This document shows positions 12,601 through 27,600 of a stretch of DNA of 64,000 nt, piece after piece (the stretch's first letter is position 1; each line of letters begins with the position of its first letter). The stretch comes from Gymnorhina tibicen (Eukaryota > Chordata > Aves > Passeriformes > Artamidae). A program made the translations under genes and the position numbers. The notes under the pieces were generated by a model that was given only the letters and a program-made list of their open reading frames with translations, had not been told where the DNA came from and ran no database searches. Where the stretch lies: assembly GCA_013399875.1 (NCBI GenBank), contig VXAZ01001738.1:159086-223085 (forward strand), given 5' to 3'.

Positions 12601-15600
12601 GAAGCTCATGAGTTTTAAACTGCCTTCTGCCATGAGTAAACCTTGAGCTGGCTATGAGAAGAAGGTTTAATCACACCAGGTGTTTCAGACCTGTGGGCTG
12701 CTGGCAGTCCCTTTGCTGCAACTCAGCTCCCGAGTGACACTAGAAATGCTAGAAAACAGCCCCTCTCTGTCCCCCATGACTACCCAGCCTGAAAGTAAGA
12801 GCTCATTTTCAAAAAAAAGGAAGGATTTTTTATGAATTACTTTAAATACTGGTTCTAGGACTAGAAAATTGGGAGAACAGATGAAGAGTACAAGTGAGGC
12901 AATTGTACTTTGTATAAGTTTATCTGAGAAACTGTGTTTGACATAATAAATGACACTGCTAAAAGTGTGTCTTGAACAGGGCTAGCATACTTAATATTTA
13001 AAGTGATGCTGTCAAGCATGGGTAGTTTGAATCCGTAATGGAGGCTGCCTTTTAAATCTGGATTTTCAGGTTTTGCTTACATTTTTTTAAAGAAAAACAA
13101 GTATCCTTAGCGTAGACTCCCTAGTATATTCTAGCACTTTTTTTTTTTTAAGTTCACTACAAGAACATATAATTGATGGTTCAAAAATCATTCACAAATT
13201 CATGTCTAATTCACAAGGTGGTTTTGACCATAAAAAGTTTGGGAGACTCAAGTCACAAAGCAGCTATGCCTTTTTTAGCTACTGACTTTCAGCCAGAACA
13301 TGAAAGATTCAAGTTCAGTTTATTTTTCTGCCTGAATGCTTCAGCTGTCGGGCTGAAGTGTGGCTTTATGCAGCCTCTGATCTGTGGAGCAGGGGTTCAA
13401 GCAAAATGTGAAAGCAAAACTTCGGCATAGTTATTTCTCTGCAGGCAGATGTCATGTTTTTAGTTCCTCAGAGCTCATGTAGCTGACTCACATCTGCCTA
13501 TGTGCAGAGCAGCTACGATACACAACCATCCTTGAGTTTGACTTTGGGTCCTTTGAGTTTCCTGTCCGTCACTGGACGGGGATGATCAATGCAAGGGGGG
13601 GATCTTAGCTCCTTTGTTGGCAGTGTTCTTCTTTGTATCTGCAATTAAACGTTCCTGGGTACCAGGGAGTTTCCATCTCACTGGAAATCAGTCGTGACCA
13701 CTTTAGAGAAGGCTGTGGCCGCTTTGGGTCTTGTTGACAAGGTGACTGGAATCCTCTACAGCACATTCATCTGACCTAGAACTAGGCTGTAATCTCCTCT
13801 GCTTCAAAGCAGGGCAGATAGAGAATGGGAAGAGGGCAGGACTAAAGGAAGCAAAACACGGTGCCGGTTGTCTGCATTTACCTGGTTATGACCATCAGAT
13901 GGAAGATGATCAGGATAATCTGGAGAGTTCTAAGGAAAAGCTTCCTGTGAAACTTCCTCTGTGCTATTGAGGAATGATAGCATCAATGTCCTTTTTCACC
14001 ATGAGGACAGTCAAGCATGGGAAAACTTTTCCCAGGGAGGTCATGTCGTGTCCAACCCTGAAGGTTTTGAAAATCTGACTGAATAAATCTCTGAGCAGCC
14101 CAGTCTGATCCCATAGCTGATGCTGCTTTGAGCAAGACTAGAAAGCTCCTGAGGTCCTTTCCAGCTGAAGTAATCCTGTTTCTGGTTAGGACTCCAGGTT
14201 GTTTTTTTAAGATGTCATATATTTCTGCTCATTACCAAAAAAAAAAAAAAAAGTTCTGTCTAGTTACACTTTTGGATTCAGATAACACAGATTCATAACC
14301 ACAGCCAGATTTGCAGAGGTAGACTTCAGTGCGTTGCATGAACTGGTATAAAGCAGTCCTCTGGTATGCCCCCTGGTAAACAAGAAAAACCCAATTGCTG
14401 CTTGATTTTTCTCTCCATTATAAATGTTATTCTTTTAAAGTTTTAATTACTGCTTTTTCTTCTTTCTCTTTAATACACCAAACCTTCTTGATTGAATTTA
14501 AAAACATATTAAAACAAATTTTCTTGTCTCTTGTATCTCTTACTGACTCCAGTGCACAGACAGGGAGATTGGTTTTTTTACAGATGTGTTTCCTAACTTG
14601 CATTCCTTAATGCTGAATGATTTTGTAATACGAGCAAGCAGCTGATTTCTTGTAGCTCCAGTGTCCTAGCAAAACATTAAGGCATCAGCACAGGGCGTTA
14701 ACAGAGGGTACAAGAACCAAATTAAAGTGTTTGTGCATGTGTTTGTGTGAGGTGACAATCAAGCAGCTGCCAAGGTGGCTGTGCAACACCTCCATTTCTT
14801 AGACCAATTTGAGCTCTTCCTGGTGTTGGTCATGTCTCAACTAGCCTTTGGAAAAGCACTTTTACCTTAGATTGGCAAAGGGATTTTTTTCATCTGTGAT
14901 TTGGATTTTTAAGGGGATTTGCAGAAAGAGATCATGACCCAGAGGCCGGTTGTCACACACAGATCCCTACCTGCTGTGTGCCACAAATAATGTAAGAAAA
15001 CACAGAAGACAACAAAAGCAAATGAATCATCCCATCCCACATTTCTTCCTTTATTAATTTCCTGCTTTTTTTCCTGTAGAATGAGGGAATGGATTTGAAT
15101 CAAAGAAGATTAAAATCCATCCTGGAGGGTGAAGTTGACTATTTTAATGTGAAAAACACTGTTTTGATCCTCTTATGAAGATTTTAGGGCAGGAGTGGAG
15201 GCAGTGGGCAGGTGTTCAAGACGGTTAAAGGTGTGGAGGTTGCCTTGGGAAAAAGTGAGTATTGGTCTGCAGCAAACTGATGTCCAGAAAAAATAAATTC
15301 TCTTTCATGGTCCAAGAGTTTAGAACAGAGCTGATTGTTCCAAACAAAACATCTAAAGGTTACAGAACAATACTAAACTTCTCAAAGGCGGGATGCAACA
15401 AAAGACCAACTTGTCAGACCTCACAGACCAGCACTATAATCCAGAGGCAGGATCACAGAATTGTGAAAAATTAAGCAGAGAATATTTGAGGCCCTAAAAC
15501 TGAAAACTCGGGAGTATATGACTTGTAAATGGACATTACTGAAAACACTATTATTCAGGACAGTCCTTCAAAGCCTCTGGGGTCTGCTACATAGAGATCC

Positions 15601-18600
15601 CTCTGCCAGTCCAGCAGTGTGAAAGTCACCCAATTGTTTTCAAGTGGTCTCCAGAGATTTCCAGAAAGTGCCCCCTGGGCACCATCTGCCCAAGCACTGA
15701 CTTGTGCTCTTTTCCTTCACTTTTCCTTCACATTCCTAGCTCCTTGCACTTTTGTTAGAGGTTGGTTGACCTTCATGCGGTCTGTTCTATATGATCAGGT
15801 TATGGAGCCAGCAGTAAATCCTAAATACAATTTTTCACAAGGTCAGCCAAAGTAAGCAGAGAGCATTTAACACTGCAAGTAAAGTACAAAAACCACAGTC
15901 ACTTTCCCAGCCACTGAGGCCTTTCCAGTGAGCAAAGTGTGGTAGGCTTAACCCCCAAATTAATGTCTCCGTGTGACTGTAATTTGCCATTTGCAAAGCA
16001 CCCTCTCCAGAACAGACACAGCAGGGACACTTTGTTGGAGGTCTTTGGAGGTTTGTTCCAATTTGCTGCTTTTGAGCATGAAACTGATGAAATTCACAGA
16101 AGAAAATACTTTCTGGTGCTGGTTTCCAGTACAGTTCTCTCCAGAGGGATGTGGAAGAGCAATGGCTCTCTGTGGCTTTTCCACCAGACATTGCTGCAGG
16201 TGTGATACTGTCAGAACTGTTCTGACAGCTTTGTCATAGTGTGGTCAGGGCAGGAGATGCAGCTTGCTTTCCTTTATATTTTAGTGGACCCTGGAGACCT
16301 GGTAGGAAGAAACCTTGTTTCTGTCATCGGGCTGAGTCAATATGACTTCAGGCACCCAGGGAACAGATGCAGGAGATAAAAAATTGTCAGTTTGAGTTCT
16401 TTCTCTGTTTGTCCTCAATTTTTATCCCTATGAGCTCCAAGTCAGGACATGTCTCCTCAATCGGATGGCTTTGCTGGACTGTTTTTTGGGTGATCAGAAA
16501 ATGATGATCCTTGCTCTCATTCTCCCAGTGCACACACTGCCCAAGGAGAAGCTCTGTTAAAGACAGCTCTTCAGATCCCAATGCCTCCAAATTTTGACTT
16601 AAGTGCCATCCCTGGAAAGGACAAGGCTGTCAGTCCCTGGGCTTCCTGCATATCTCTGCTGAAGAGAAGTTAAAGGTTTTTTATTCCCTGAAGCCTAGCA
16701 TTGCCCTTCCATTCACCTCACAAATGCAGCTGTTAAAAGCCTCAAAGACCTGTTGAAAGCAGAGAATATTTTCTGCCCCTCTTTCCCTCTATTCACAGCT
16801 TTTCCTTTTTCAGTGCTGACTCTGCTAGCATCAGTGGGGTGGAGAAGCTGTCGGGAAAGCTGAGTGTCAATGCTGTTTCTCTGTGGGTCTTGGTAAAAAC
16901 CGGGTTCCTTCCAGCACGGTGTGTGAGAGAAGGAAATTCCAGACTTGAGTCACTGAACTTGTGTGTGTCGGTGTACACACCACAGCTCCTCCATTCTCCC
17001 TTCACTTGCTTGAACTTCTTTCCTCAGGGGACCCAGTGCCTCATTCCCACTGTCTCCTGCAGACATCCCAATTCAGAGTTTCTGATGTCGATTCACCGTG
17101 AAGTTCTCTTAAGGACAAATAAACCTGTCACCTTTGTTTTCTGTCCCCAGGGTAATTTGAGATACAGTATGACCTAAAAGTTCCTGATGCTTGTGTGGAG
17201 AGAAACAATGAGGCAAAAAAAGACAAGAGTCGATACTGTTAGCCTGCATGCAGTTGATTGGCAATGGAAACCTGTGTTCTTGATCAAATCAGATTATGAA
17301 TGGAAAATTAGATTCTTTTACAAGAATGCATTGCAAAAAGAAACACAAAGCAAGCTTGTATCTTTGCAAAGACTCTCTGAAATCTCAGCGTGCCTTAAGC
17401 GTATACCCCCTGCTGTCACGTCTTTTGCTTTACATTGGAGTCTGCAGGATTTTGTTCCTTGCACATTCTGCCTGTTCCATCAGCAGCCAGCCAGGATCTT
17501 CCCACTGTCATCTCCTCTTCCCTTCACCTCTGTCTGTCCGTCCAGCAGCACAACTTGACTGAAGAGCAGGCAGGTCATTTCTTACAAAATCCCTAATAGG
17601 GTCCCTGACTCTTAAAAAGTCCTTTATATATCTTGACCCTCTTCACTCCCCTTTTTCATCATTAAATTAAACCCACTTTCACTGTGTTTAAGTCTCTATG
17701 TGTACAAAAGCCTGCTGTATATCTTAATTATTGAAAGATAATTCAAACTGAAATTGTAATTAAAAGAAACTGTTCATCACTGAAACACCCACTGTTCTAG
17801 CTGCCTGTAGTCCTTAGGCATAGTCTCTCTTTTGTCTTAATTTCCTCAGGCAAGCAAGTATGTCTTCTATACACACTCCTTAGTCCCTTAGCTCTACTGC
17901 AATAAAGCCTTGCTTGCTGAGACCCTCAGGCTGTTTCTCTCCTCTTCTGTTCTACTCCCCTGTTCCTTTCATCTTACCACAGCTCCAGTCAGGCAGCCAA
18001 ACAGGTAGTTGTACAACAGTAAACCTTATGTTGATATGCAGTTGGCAATTTTAGCTCTCAAACGTGCCAAGTGAAGCAGAATGTGTGCTTGCTGTGGCCC
18101 AACACACACCTGACCCAGGCATGCAAGGGGCACAAAAATTATGATAATTCTTGTATTGCTTTTGCATGTCTCCTTCCTTTTCTTTCAGAAACGCCTTAGA
18201 AAATCCTTAGCTAATGGTCTTTTGATAAGCAAATCCAAGCTGGGATTTTTTTCCTTCAGTGCATACAGCTGGCCATTCAGGAGGGAGGTAAAAATGTTGG
18301 TCTGCCAGAATTTCTGCCTCAGTGGTTCGTTTAGGAGGGAGGGTCAGATAGTGGGGACGTGGCAGCTGCAGCATTGCCAGCAGTCTCATTTAGTGCTACG
18401 GTGTTAAGAGCAGGCAGCTGGAAGGCAGAATCAGGAACCTCCCCTGCCAGCTGTTTGAAGGAGGTGGGCCTATTTGCCAATCAAAAGGCATGAGTCTTTG
18501 CAAAATCAGTAGTTTGTGGCATGAGAGAAGGGGTCTCACATTCAGTCTTGGTAGCACCTGCCTTCCCTTTGCCTAAACTCTCATTTACCGCCCCCCAAAA

Positions 18601-21600
18601 GCCATGTTAAACCTTGCTCAGGCCAGAAGTGCTTTAGCACCCATCCTTTCTCCTTAGGGGCTGCCTGTGGTCTGGCAGTGAGCGGGGCTGGGGTGGCAGT
18701 GCCATAACCTCAGCCCTGAAGGGACACACCAGTACCTGGCAGCTTGTGGTAACAAACCTCTTCTGAGCATCACTGCTCCACCAACAAAGGGTAGCAAAAG
18801 CATGAAATACATCAGCATTAAAATACTAAACCATGACATAGACTCATGACATTGGAGTTCTAGGTTAAGAATTGTCATCTTTCTCAGCACAGTACTGCTT
18901 TCTTCAGCATGAGTCAGGCTTTCCTAGAGCCCCTTTGAGCTCTCCCTGCCACTGGACCTGCCGCTCCTTTGACTGAGGCTTCAGCTCAGTAGTGCCCGTG
19001 TCTGATTTCCAGCTGCAGGGCTCTACAGTAGGGATGGCATCTGTCATCCCCCAGCCCTGCTTCCTCTCCTGCAGCTCTTAAAGCAGCTACAGCCAGAACT
19101 TTGTCTTTCATCTTGGCTTTCAAGCCTCTTTCTCAGGGGTTTCAGCAGGGACATGAGCTTTCTCTGCCCGGTCCTGTTTCCTTCTGCCACTTAAAAGCAT
19201 GGCTGTGTTTTGTCACCAACCCTTTTGAGAGGTGTAAGGAGAAGGCAGCTGCCAAACCCTCAGCCCTGCACCTGTAACATGAGGACATGTAACATTAAGG
19301 AACATGAAACAGTTGGTTGCCATCCCCTGTGCCATCCTCCACTGTCTTAACACCAACAGATACCAGCCCTGCCTGAGAAGGGAGACAGAGGATCCCTTGT
19401 GGATGGGAAAACATGTAATCATTTATGATAGTTCGGGACTAATCCCTTAACCCAGTCCTGATTTCTCTACCAAAGCAGGGGCCAACCTGGAGAAGGAAGG
19501 TGGCAGCACCCTGCCCTCTCAGCCAAGGCACCTTACAGGGAACAGATTGCAGCACCCACTGAACCCCATCCGTCAGAGCATAAATCACAGAACAAAGCCA
19601 GAGGTGAAACCGTGAATTTTCTCTAAACTCTCTCTAAAAGAGAAAGAGTAAAGGGGTTCCCACTCCTCTCTATGAGCCACCCACCCCAATCAAAATACCA
19701 AAATGACAGGCCAGGCCCTTTGGAACTGTACTTATGAGATCTCCAGCTGCCCTAGATAAACCCTGCCTGCCTCCCTCATCACCATCTGACAACACTTCAG
19801 AGAAGAGAAGAGAGGAGCAGAAGCCTTTGAGCTGCCCCAGGTGTAACACCCAGGCCACAGTACCAAGCTGTCCCCAAGGGCCACCATGCCCCAGTGATCT
19901 GCCAGCACCCTCAGGTGCCACCCAAACAGCTTTTGCAGGTACTTCTGGAGCAGGAAAGAGAAGTGTCAGGCCAAATACAAGGGCTCTCCAGCCCTGCTCC
20001 GAGACACTAGAGGCCACTATCCCTCTGAAACAGAATTCCTGCCAACCTAATTAATGAAAGCTTAATTAGCAGATTGGTTAATCATAAATGTATTAAATAA
20101 CTAATTGAGCTCTGAGGTCATGTGTCAAATTTCCAGACTGCAGCAGCCTCGCTGAGGGACGGATCAGGTCAGTAATCCTGTTAGGGGAGCAGGTTTGCTG
20201 TGTGGGACAGCTCTCCAGCTGAGCTAAATACCCGGGACTGGGGCTCCTGAATTGAATAGCAGGAAGAGGCACCCTGAGAACATATCCTGTTCTCCTGCAA
20301 AGTTTCATAGTAAACAGGCAATTCATCTAGTGAAACAATGCCTGAAAGTCCTCTTCTGGGGAGCAGAGTAATTGGAGGGTGACATGCCCTCCAAATACTC
20401 TGCTCACTAGTAACACTCTTTCTTTACCTTTTCCAGGGAAGAAGACAATAGTGTTAACCAGCCTAGTTGCCTATCTCCATCTGCTTTCATCTTACTAGAC
20501 AGAAAATACTGAATTTTGTTTGAAATGCATAGGTTGTAGAAACCAAATGCAGCAGATGATAAAGCAGAATGGATCAAATATACAATATTTTGCTGCTAAA
20601 TAAAGCCAGAAACGTGGCTTGGAGTGTCAGATGCAGTCCAGTCCTGGCAAAAGAAAAGGCCAAGAGTCCTTTCCAAGCACAGTGCTTGAGTCAGCAGGCT
20701 GTGAGTCCCTTCTAAGCTCATGTGCTGCCTGTGGCATTATCACTTAGGACTTTATTTGTTTGCCGAGTAGGGGTATCTGCCAGTCAGTGAAAGCTTTCCA
20801 AGTGAGAGCATATTAAAACTATTTTAATTATTATTTATTATTTTATTACTATTTTAAATCTTTAGTTCATGTAGGTGATATAACACATGCTCTCTCCCAT
20901 AGACCAATCTTTAGCATGCAAGCATGGACATCTGACTAAGTGCCTGTGAAGTTCAAGCCTACTTCTGTCAGACTCTACTCAAGTGGTTTTTTATACAAAT
21001 ACACACTATATGATGACTTCCTGTGTAACCAAAGGCTGTATTCAGCTAAGCAAGTTTGTACTATTACTCTCCTAAATACACATCACATTTAGTACATGCA
21101 CCAGTGACCTTAATGCTTCTTCCCAGAACATCAGAACTCATAATAAATGTAATGTAGGCACTAATATTACCTCTGTGTATCTGCTAGATTGTGCCTATAG
21201 TATAAGTGATGTTTTAAATTAATTGAGCTATTTAAATGAAGAGAGTTAAATTGCACTTAAAAGACTCCCTTTTTTGGTTTTTTTTCTCTTTTATTTTTGT
21301 CTGTCACATCATTTAGCAGGGTCAAGCAAATGGCTTTGACTTAAAGCTGTGTTCAGTTGAGTAAAAATAATGAGAGGGCATTTGCCAAAGTTCTTCCCAG
21401 GTGAAGTAAATTAATTCTCTTTGTCCCTTTAAAATATGTTAAAGAAGAGAGTAGCTCAGTTTTATGGATTAGGTTTTTTAGAGATTTTGTAAATGGAAAC
21501 TTTTTAGCTGGGCTTGTCAGGATGCAAATGCTTCCTCAGATATCTAACTTCATTCTTCTGGCTGGCAGGAAAAATATTCTTTGAAAAGTAAATGAAAATA

Positions 21601-24600
21601 CCAAATAAGTCCCTTTCTGAAGGTAAATGTGGAAAATGAAAAAAAAATTACATTTAAATATCAGCAGTGCTGTTCATATATTCCAGTTTTGACAGTGATA
21701 AATGAAATCCTTATGTACAGTATTTTGCAGCCATTAGGAATAAAAATCTCCATCCTTTAAAATTAAGTGAAAAAGCACATTCTGAATGAGAACAAAATAA
21801 ATGCCCTTGTGAGGTGGGAGCTGTGACAATAGATGCCTTTGAAATCAGTACAGAAAGGTGTTCAGAGATGAAGCGAGATTAATTGCTGCCTGCTGCTATG
21901 CACTCGCAACCCGTCTGAATAAAATGGCTGCAGAGACAGCTCAAGAGGAGAACTGGGAGCAAGAATCCTGGTTCTGTGCTCCCCTGCTGCCATAGATGCT
22001 CTACATGGCTCTAAGGTAGACCAGTTAAATAGTTTCTACCAGCAGTAAAACATAACTTACTGTTTTACAAAGATGATTCTCTGCTGTATTGTGCCATGAA
22101 GAGGTAAAATGCTCTGTGTGTTGGAAATAGTGGGGTTTTTTTCCCCTAAAGTGTACAGCCATGAGGTTTTCATTGCAGGAAATGACCTGCTCTCCTCTGG
22201 GACAAAGCCCGGTAGTGGGTAGGAGCAGAGAAGCCACTCCTTCTCATAATCACGTGAGGGTCAGAAGAATGAACTTTGGGGCTGGGATAGCATGGCTAGG
22301 GAACGAGGATGTGCTGCTAGGAACATAAAGCCACTTTTGGAGATGCTTAGTTTAAATAGATGATAGCTTTGGTTGGGACTGGAGCAGTCCTTTACACATT
22401 CTCCTCTATGCTAAGGAATAGTGTGATGTTTTGGTGTGTTTTCTGAAGAGAAGTGCAAAATAACATCATCCAGGCCCTCAGAAACCTTTCAGTAACTTGC
22501 ACAGGCAGCGTTCTAGCTGAGGATTACCTCAGAATGAGCCGTGCGCTGCTGTGCATGCAATGCACTGCCTGCTGCTGGTAGTAGCTCCCATGGAAGAAGT
22601 TAAGGGCTGCATCCTTGAATAGACACAAACATTAATTTTGTAGTCATTAGGTCATTTACCAGTTCTTGATCAGGCCTTCTTGTGAGCTGAAGGGAGCTTA
22701 AAACAACTCCCAGCCCACTGGTGTCTGTGCCAGCTCTCAGCCATGCCAAAGGCAGAGAGGAGCAGCCAGATGGAAATGTATGGAAATGCTGCTATTTGAA
22801 TGCTTAAAACCTGGTCCAGGAGGGACCTTGGAGGACAGATTCATACACCTTTTCTTGCTAGCCAGTTCACACAACTGAAGTTAGAAACTAGAAAACAGTT
22901 CACTATTTTTCCCAAGTTTGGCTGGATCAGAAAAATAACAGGCTTCAGCTAAGAATACTGAGTCTCACCCAGGTTGGTAGTTGGGTGACATAGCTGTCTG
23001 ATCCTTGCTATCTGAACAGTCTTTTCTGAAACCAAGTGAAACAATCCTTATTCAGATGGCCTGTCCTGAATAATCAGTGGTGATGCCTGTATTAGCTTGA
23101 AACCCTATCCCCTGTATTTACAGCAGGGAACTGGCCACAGATAGGTCCTTTTTGTTTCTGCTACACCTGTTTAGTAAAAATCACTTTTCTTTTACCTTTT
23201 TTTGTCAATGCAGATAGGCACAGCCATCAGATGCACTAATGCCACCCACACTGGTCACACTTAACACTCCGGGGAGCGCTGGCATCAGCATGGCCCTGTC
23301 ACACAGCTTTCTTACACCTTCCTTTCCATGCAGCCTGCAGGCAAAGCCCATATTGATGTACCTACCCTAAAATCCTCTCCAAGCAATGACACAGTCCTCA
23401 CTGACAAATACTCTCGGTCAGATGTGAAAGGTAGAGATTTCAGTGTTAGCTAGATTCATGCTAATGTCCCCAGCTAAGCAATGCAAGTGAACTGAAATCA
23501 GGACTTGGGCTTGAAGAAGCTGTAGACAGCACCTCATTCTTTCTCCTTTCATTTGCTCATGAATCTGTTCATCATTCAGCAGAATTTGAGCAGACATATT
23601 AATTTCATTTAGTGTGTAATTTAAATTCTCAGCTTACTTGAGAAATTAGAATTCATCCGGGAATCGCAGTCCTCAGCCTCAGAAACAATTTAGCTGACTG
23701 TGGGGGACAGAGAGAAAAATACATTCCAAAATCTCATCTCATCTCATCAGCCTTGAAAATGAAAACATACAACTCTGTTACACTGGATTAATTTCTCTTT
23801 GTCTTGCCACTGCAGCAAATCCCATGGGTCCACACTGCACTGTCCATCTTCTCCCTGGTCAGGCAGGTTCACATGCAGTTAGGTTACTGAGGTCCAGCCA
23901 GCAGCTCTCAGCAAAGAGACAGGAGCAGTCAGCATCTGCTTGTTCCACCCCACAGTGCAAAGGAAGCAAATCAGCCTCATCTGCCATAAAATAGTGTTTG
24001 TGCCAGTCAGGCTGCCTCAGCTGAGGGGGCTGCAGGTAGTCAAGCACAGTGACAGTGTGACAATGGCATCCTAAACGACTCTCCACCCACCACTGTCTGA
24101 TCATAGCCAGTCTCACCCACTATCTTGGGACAAACGGAAAATGTGGATTTTGGGTGTCTGATCCTCCAAATAGCTCTTCAGCATAGTACAGCGTGATGTT
24201 CACCAGATTCCTGGGTTGTCTGCTTTGCCTCATGTCACAAAAGGAGCAGTTCTGCAGGAGACTAGAGCATATGCATACTTTTGGCATTTCTGATTTGGGG
24301 AAGACAGTAGGTAAAACCGAGGCCACCCTTACATAGCAACATGCACCAAATAAACTGTTCAGCATTTCATTTATAAAAAAACCCTGGGAAATGTTACTAA
24401 AACTGGTTATGATTTTGTTTAAATGCTGAAACCAGAGAAGTAATTTTAAGGATTCATTCGAGTCTGATTTTTAGTTCACACACATTCATGTTAAGTCCAT
24501 TCTGCTTCCCATGCTCCATTACTCTTTTCTCTCATTATAAAGCAGCTAGACAGATCCTGCCAACTGAACAGGTAACCATTTTAGATTGCACTAAATCCTC

Positions 24601-27600
24601 TCAAGCAGTGCTTGAAATCATTCATTAGGGCTGTAGGTGTTCCCATGATCAGGGGAGAATTCAGCCCCTCTCATTTTAGACATGACTTTCTAAAGGAGGC
24701 TCCCTGTGGGGATGTGCGTCACTTGTCAGCATGCAGTTATCTGTCCATCCATCCTGTGACACATCCTGGATCAGGCAGGTGAACAGATACTGGAACAGGG
24801 ACAGTTTGCTGAGTGTTTGGCATGCTGGGGCACCTTCTTATTAAGGACCTTTGCAGGCAACTGTAATAGGAGACCACTGCCAGGCAGGACACAAGGCTGG
24901 GCCACTTAGAGCACTTACAGTGCTGATTGTGCCTGCAGCATGCATTTCCTTTGTTACTTTATACTTCGGTGTTACCCCGCCTTACTGAATGCTCCATGGT
25001 CTGCTTGCCTGTTGTCACCAGCAGAGCTTACCTTGAAGCAGCACTTGGAGCAGATGCTGAATGGCTCAGATGGAGTTAGTGAGCAGCACAGGCTAGTGTG
25101 GGGCTAGCAGGAAAGCAGTGGCTTATTCCTTGAGCAGATGCATCTTCCCTTAAATTATTTTAATGTCATAAGGGACAGAGTGTCTCAAAGATGAAGTGAC
25201 AAGGTGAACACTTGAGGAGGGGCATAGTGGAGGGGCAAGATGTGATGTGGTTGGCAGATCCAGATGAAAGGCTGTTCCATATGCTGTTCAGAGCAGGATA
25301 GTGGTATCAAAAGGATCCTGGATCCCCTCCTCACATACGCACACACACACTCACGTGCTGCTCCATGTGTTCTTCTTCTGACACAACATCCAGGATTAAC
25401 TGAAGTGGAACCAGTGAAGCCAAATTCCCCTGTGAGTCAGACTGACAGCACAGCTGTCTATGTTCTCCAAGTTCTCCACTGAAACAGAAAACTGCTGCTT
25501 TGCTTCAACTCAAGCATGGAGACAGGTAGATTGTCTGTGGTGGGATGACCCTGGCTGGACAGCAGGAGCCAGTCAAAGCCTCTCTATCACTCAGCCAGAC
25601 AGAGGACTGAAAACAACAACAACATGGACTTCCCACAGGGTCACAGCGTCTTTCAGGCACCCATCTGCTCTGTCGTGGAGTCCTCCATGGACTGCAGATG
25701 GATCTCTGCTCCCCTATGGCTCCATGGGCTGCAGGGGAATCTGTTCTGGCACTTGGAGCAGCTTCTCTTCCTCCTTCTGTATTGACCTGGGTGTCTACAG
25801 GGCTGTTTCTGACACACCCTCACTCCCCTGGCTGCAGTTGTGCAGGATTTTCCCCCCTTTCCTAACTGTGTTATCCCAGAGTCTCTACCACCATTATTAA
25901 TGGGCCCAGCCGTGACCAGTGGCGGGTCTGCCTTGGATCCAGCTGGCCTTGGCTCTGTTAGACACAGGGAAACTTATAGAAGCTCCTCACAGAACCCACC
26001 TGTGTAACCTTCCACTACCAAAAATTTGCACAAACCAAATACATCTCCCAACACAGTGATCCTGCTAATGATCAGACAGGTTCTACAGACTCACAATTGT
26101 TTTGTAATGTCAAAGGCACACATAAGCTACTTCATGCCCTCCCAACCTTCTGTGCTCTATCCTGCTTCTTGAAGGAAGCTTCTGTCTGGAAAATAAATGA
26201 AAAGCCAGAAGGAACCTGGGTGTGGTTAAGGCTCCCCTGGCTGTTTCAGCCCTGCTGGTGTTGCTGATGATTACCTGCAAGCCATCACACCTGCACTCAC
26301 AGTATGTTCAGTCACCTGTAACCATTTCATCAGCATCCTACAGGATTGGCAGCTTGTCTTACTGCTGTGTATTTGGTCAGCACTGGAGCTTCTGATGGAG
26401 ATGAGTGGAAAGTGGGTTGTATTTAGTGTTGTAAGTATTTGCCTCCATAATCTCGCTTTATCTCTCTCTGAACAGCAAAATTCACGTGGCCTACAAAATA
26501 CCAGCCTTTTATTCTGGACACAGAGGTAATCAATGCATTTTCAAGTTCCATGCTGAGAAGTTGCTCTGATTTGAGGTTTTGATTTCGATCCTGAATCAGT
26601 TTCTTAGTTGCTCACACCAGAGTGAGTTATTAATCCAGTCCTTTTCCTGCCAAGTTCCATGAGCATTTATTCACCTCTGCTGTCAGCAGGAGCAGACTGG
26701 GTATGGTTTCTAGGTGTATGTACTCTTCTCTCCATGTTCCTATCATCACAATCTCTAGGCATCTCTGCTGCTTATTTCTCCCTCACAAAATTTGGATGTG
26801 TGTGACTTGTGAGGAAGGGAAAGTGTTAGCCCACCTTGAACTTGCACACCATGGAAGCATGCTGCTTTTCTCTCCAAGGGGAAATAAAATCTGCAGAAGA
26901 AAAAACAAACCAACAACAGAATTCACACATTGTAGGGGAAGCAGAAGCAAAATAAATGCACTATTCAGGTTCCTCAGCAAGCAGTCTGGTGTACCTATTA
27001 CTCAGGCACGCCACAAAAGTAGTTTACAGCATTTTCTCGCACTCTGGAGAATTTTTTTTTAACTTGTCTTATTCCTGCCTTACTGACCCCATGTTCAGCA
27101 TTTCCATACAAGCCTTGCCTGGCATTGCAGGATGAGATTGGGGTAGTTAGCTCAAATTTTGTGACTAGCTGGTAACTCAACACAACTGATCTTCCACAAG
27201 AAACAAGGAAGAACTTTGAATCAGAAAACTTGATATCAATTTATATGCATCCCTGGGTTCCCATGCCTGCTGGAGGCAGAGCCATATTAGTGCAGCACAG
27301 TACTGGGGTCCATGCAGCGTCCAGCTGCAGACAGGGGCAAGGTCTCTGCCCTTTGTCTGCCTCAGCTGGGTTTCATCCAGAAGCTCCAAGACCTTAGGGG
27401 TCTTGGAGACCAGGGTTTTAGTGTGTTGCTGCCAACAAGCTGCTATGCGTGAAGGTAGATTAGTTTTAGTTCCTGGTGACCTTGGAGAAAGTGGGACACA
27501 GGTCACCTGGCTTTTGCAGCATCCCTCCGTAAGAGACGGCGAACTCATGTTCTTTGCTGTTAATTCTGCTGTGCCTTTTGCCACTATCAGATCTGGGTTT

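Noticed and set aside
23730..23750. ATCTC repeat as a microsatellite of note
   Set aside because: Only about three units; too short to be informative.
25460..25900. 146-codon + strand ORF
   Set aside because: It lies almost entirely inside the solo LTR, which does not encode a protein.
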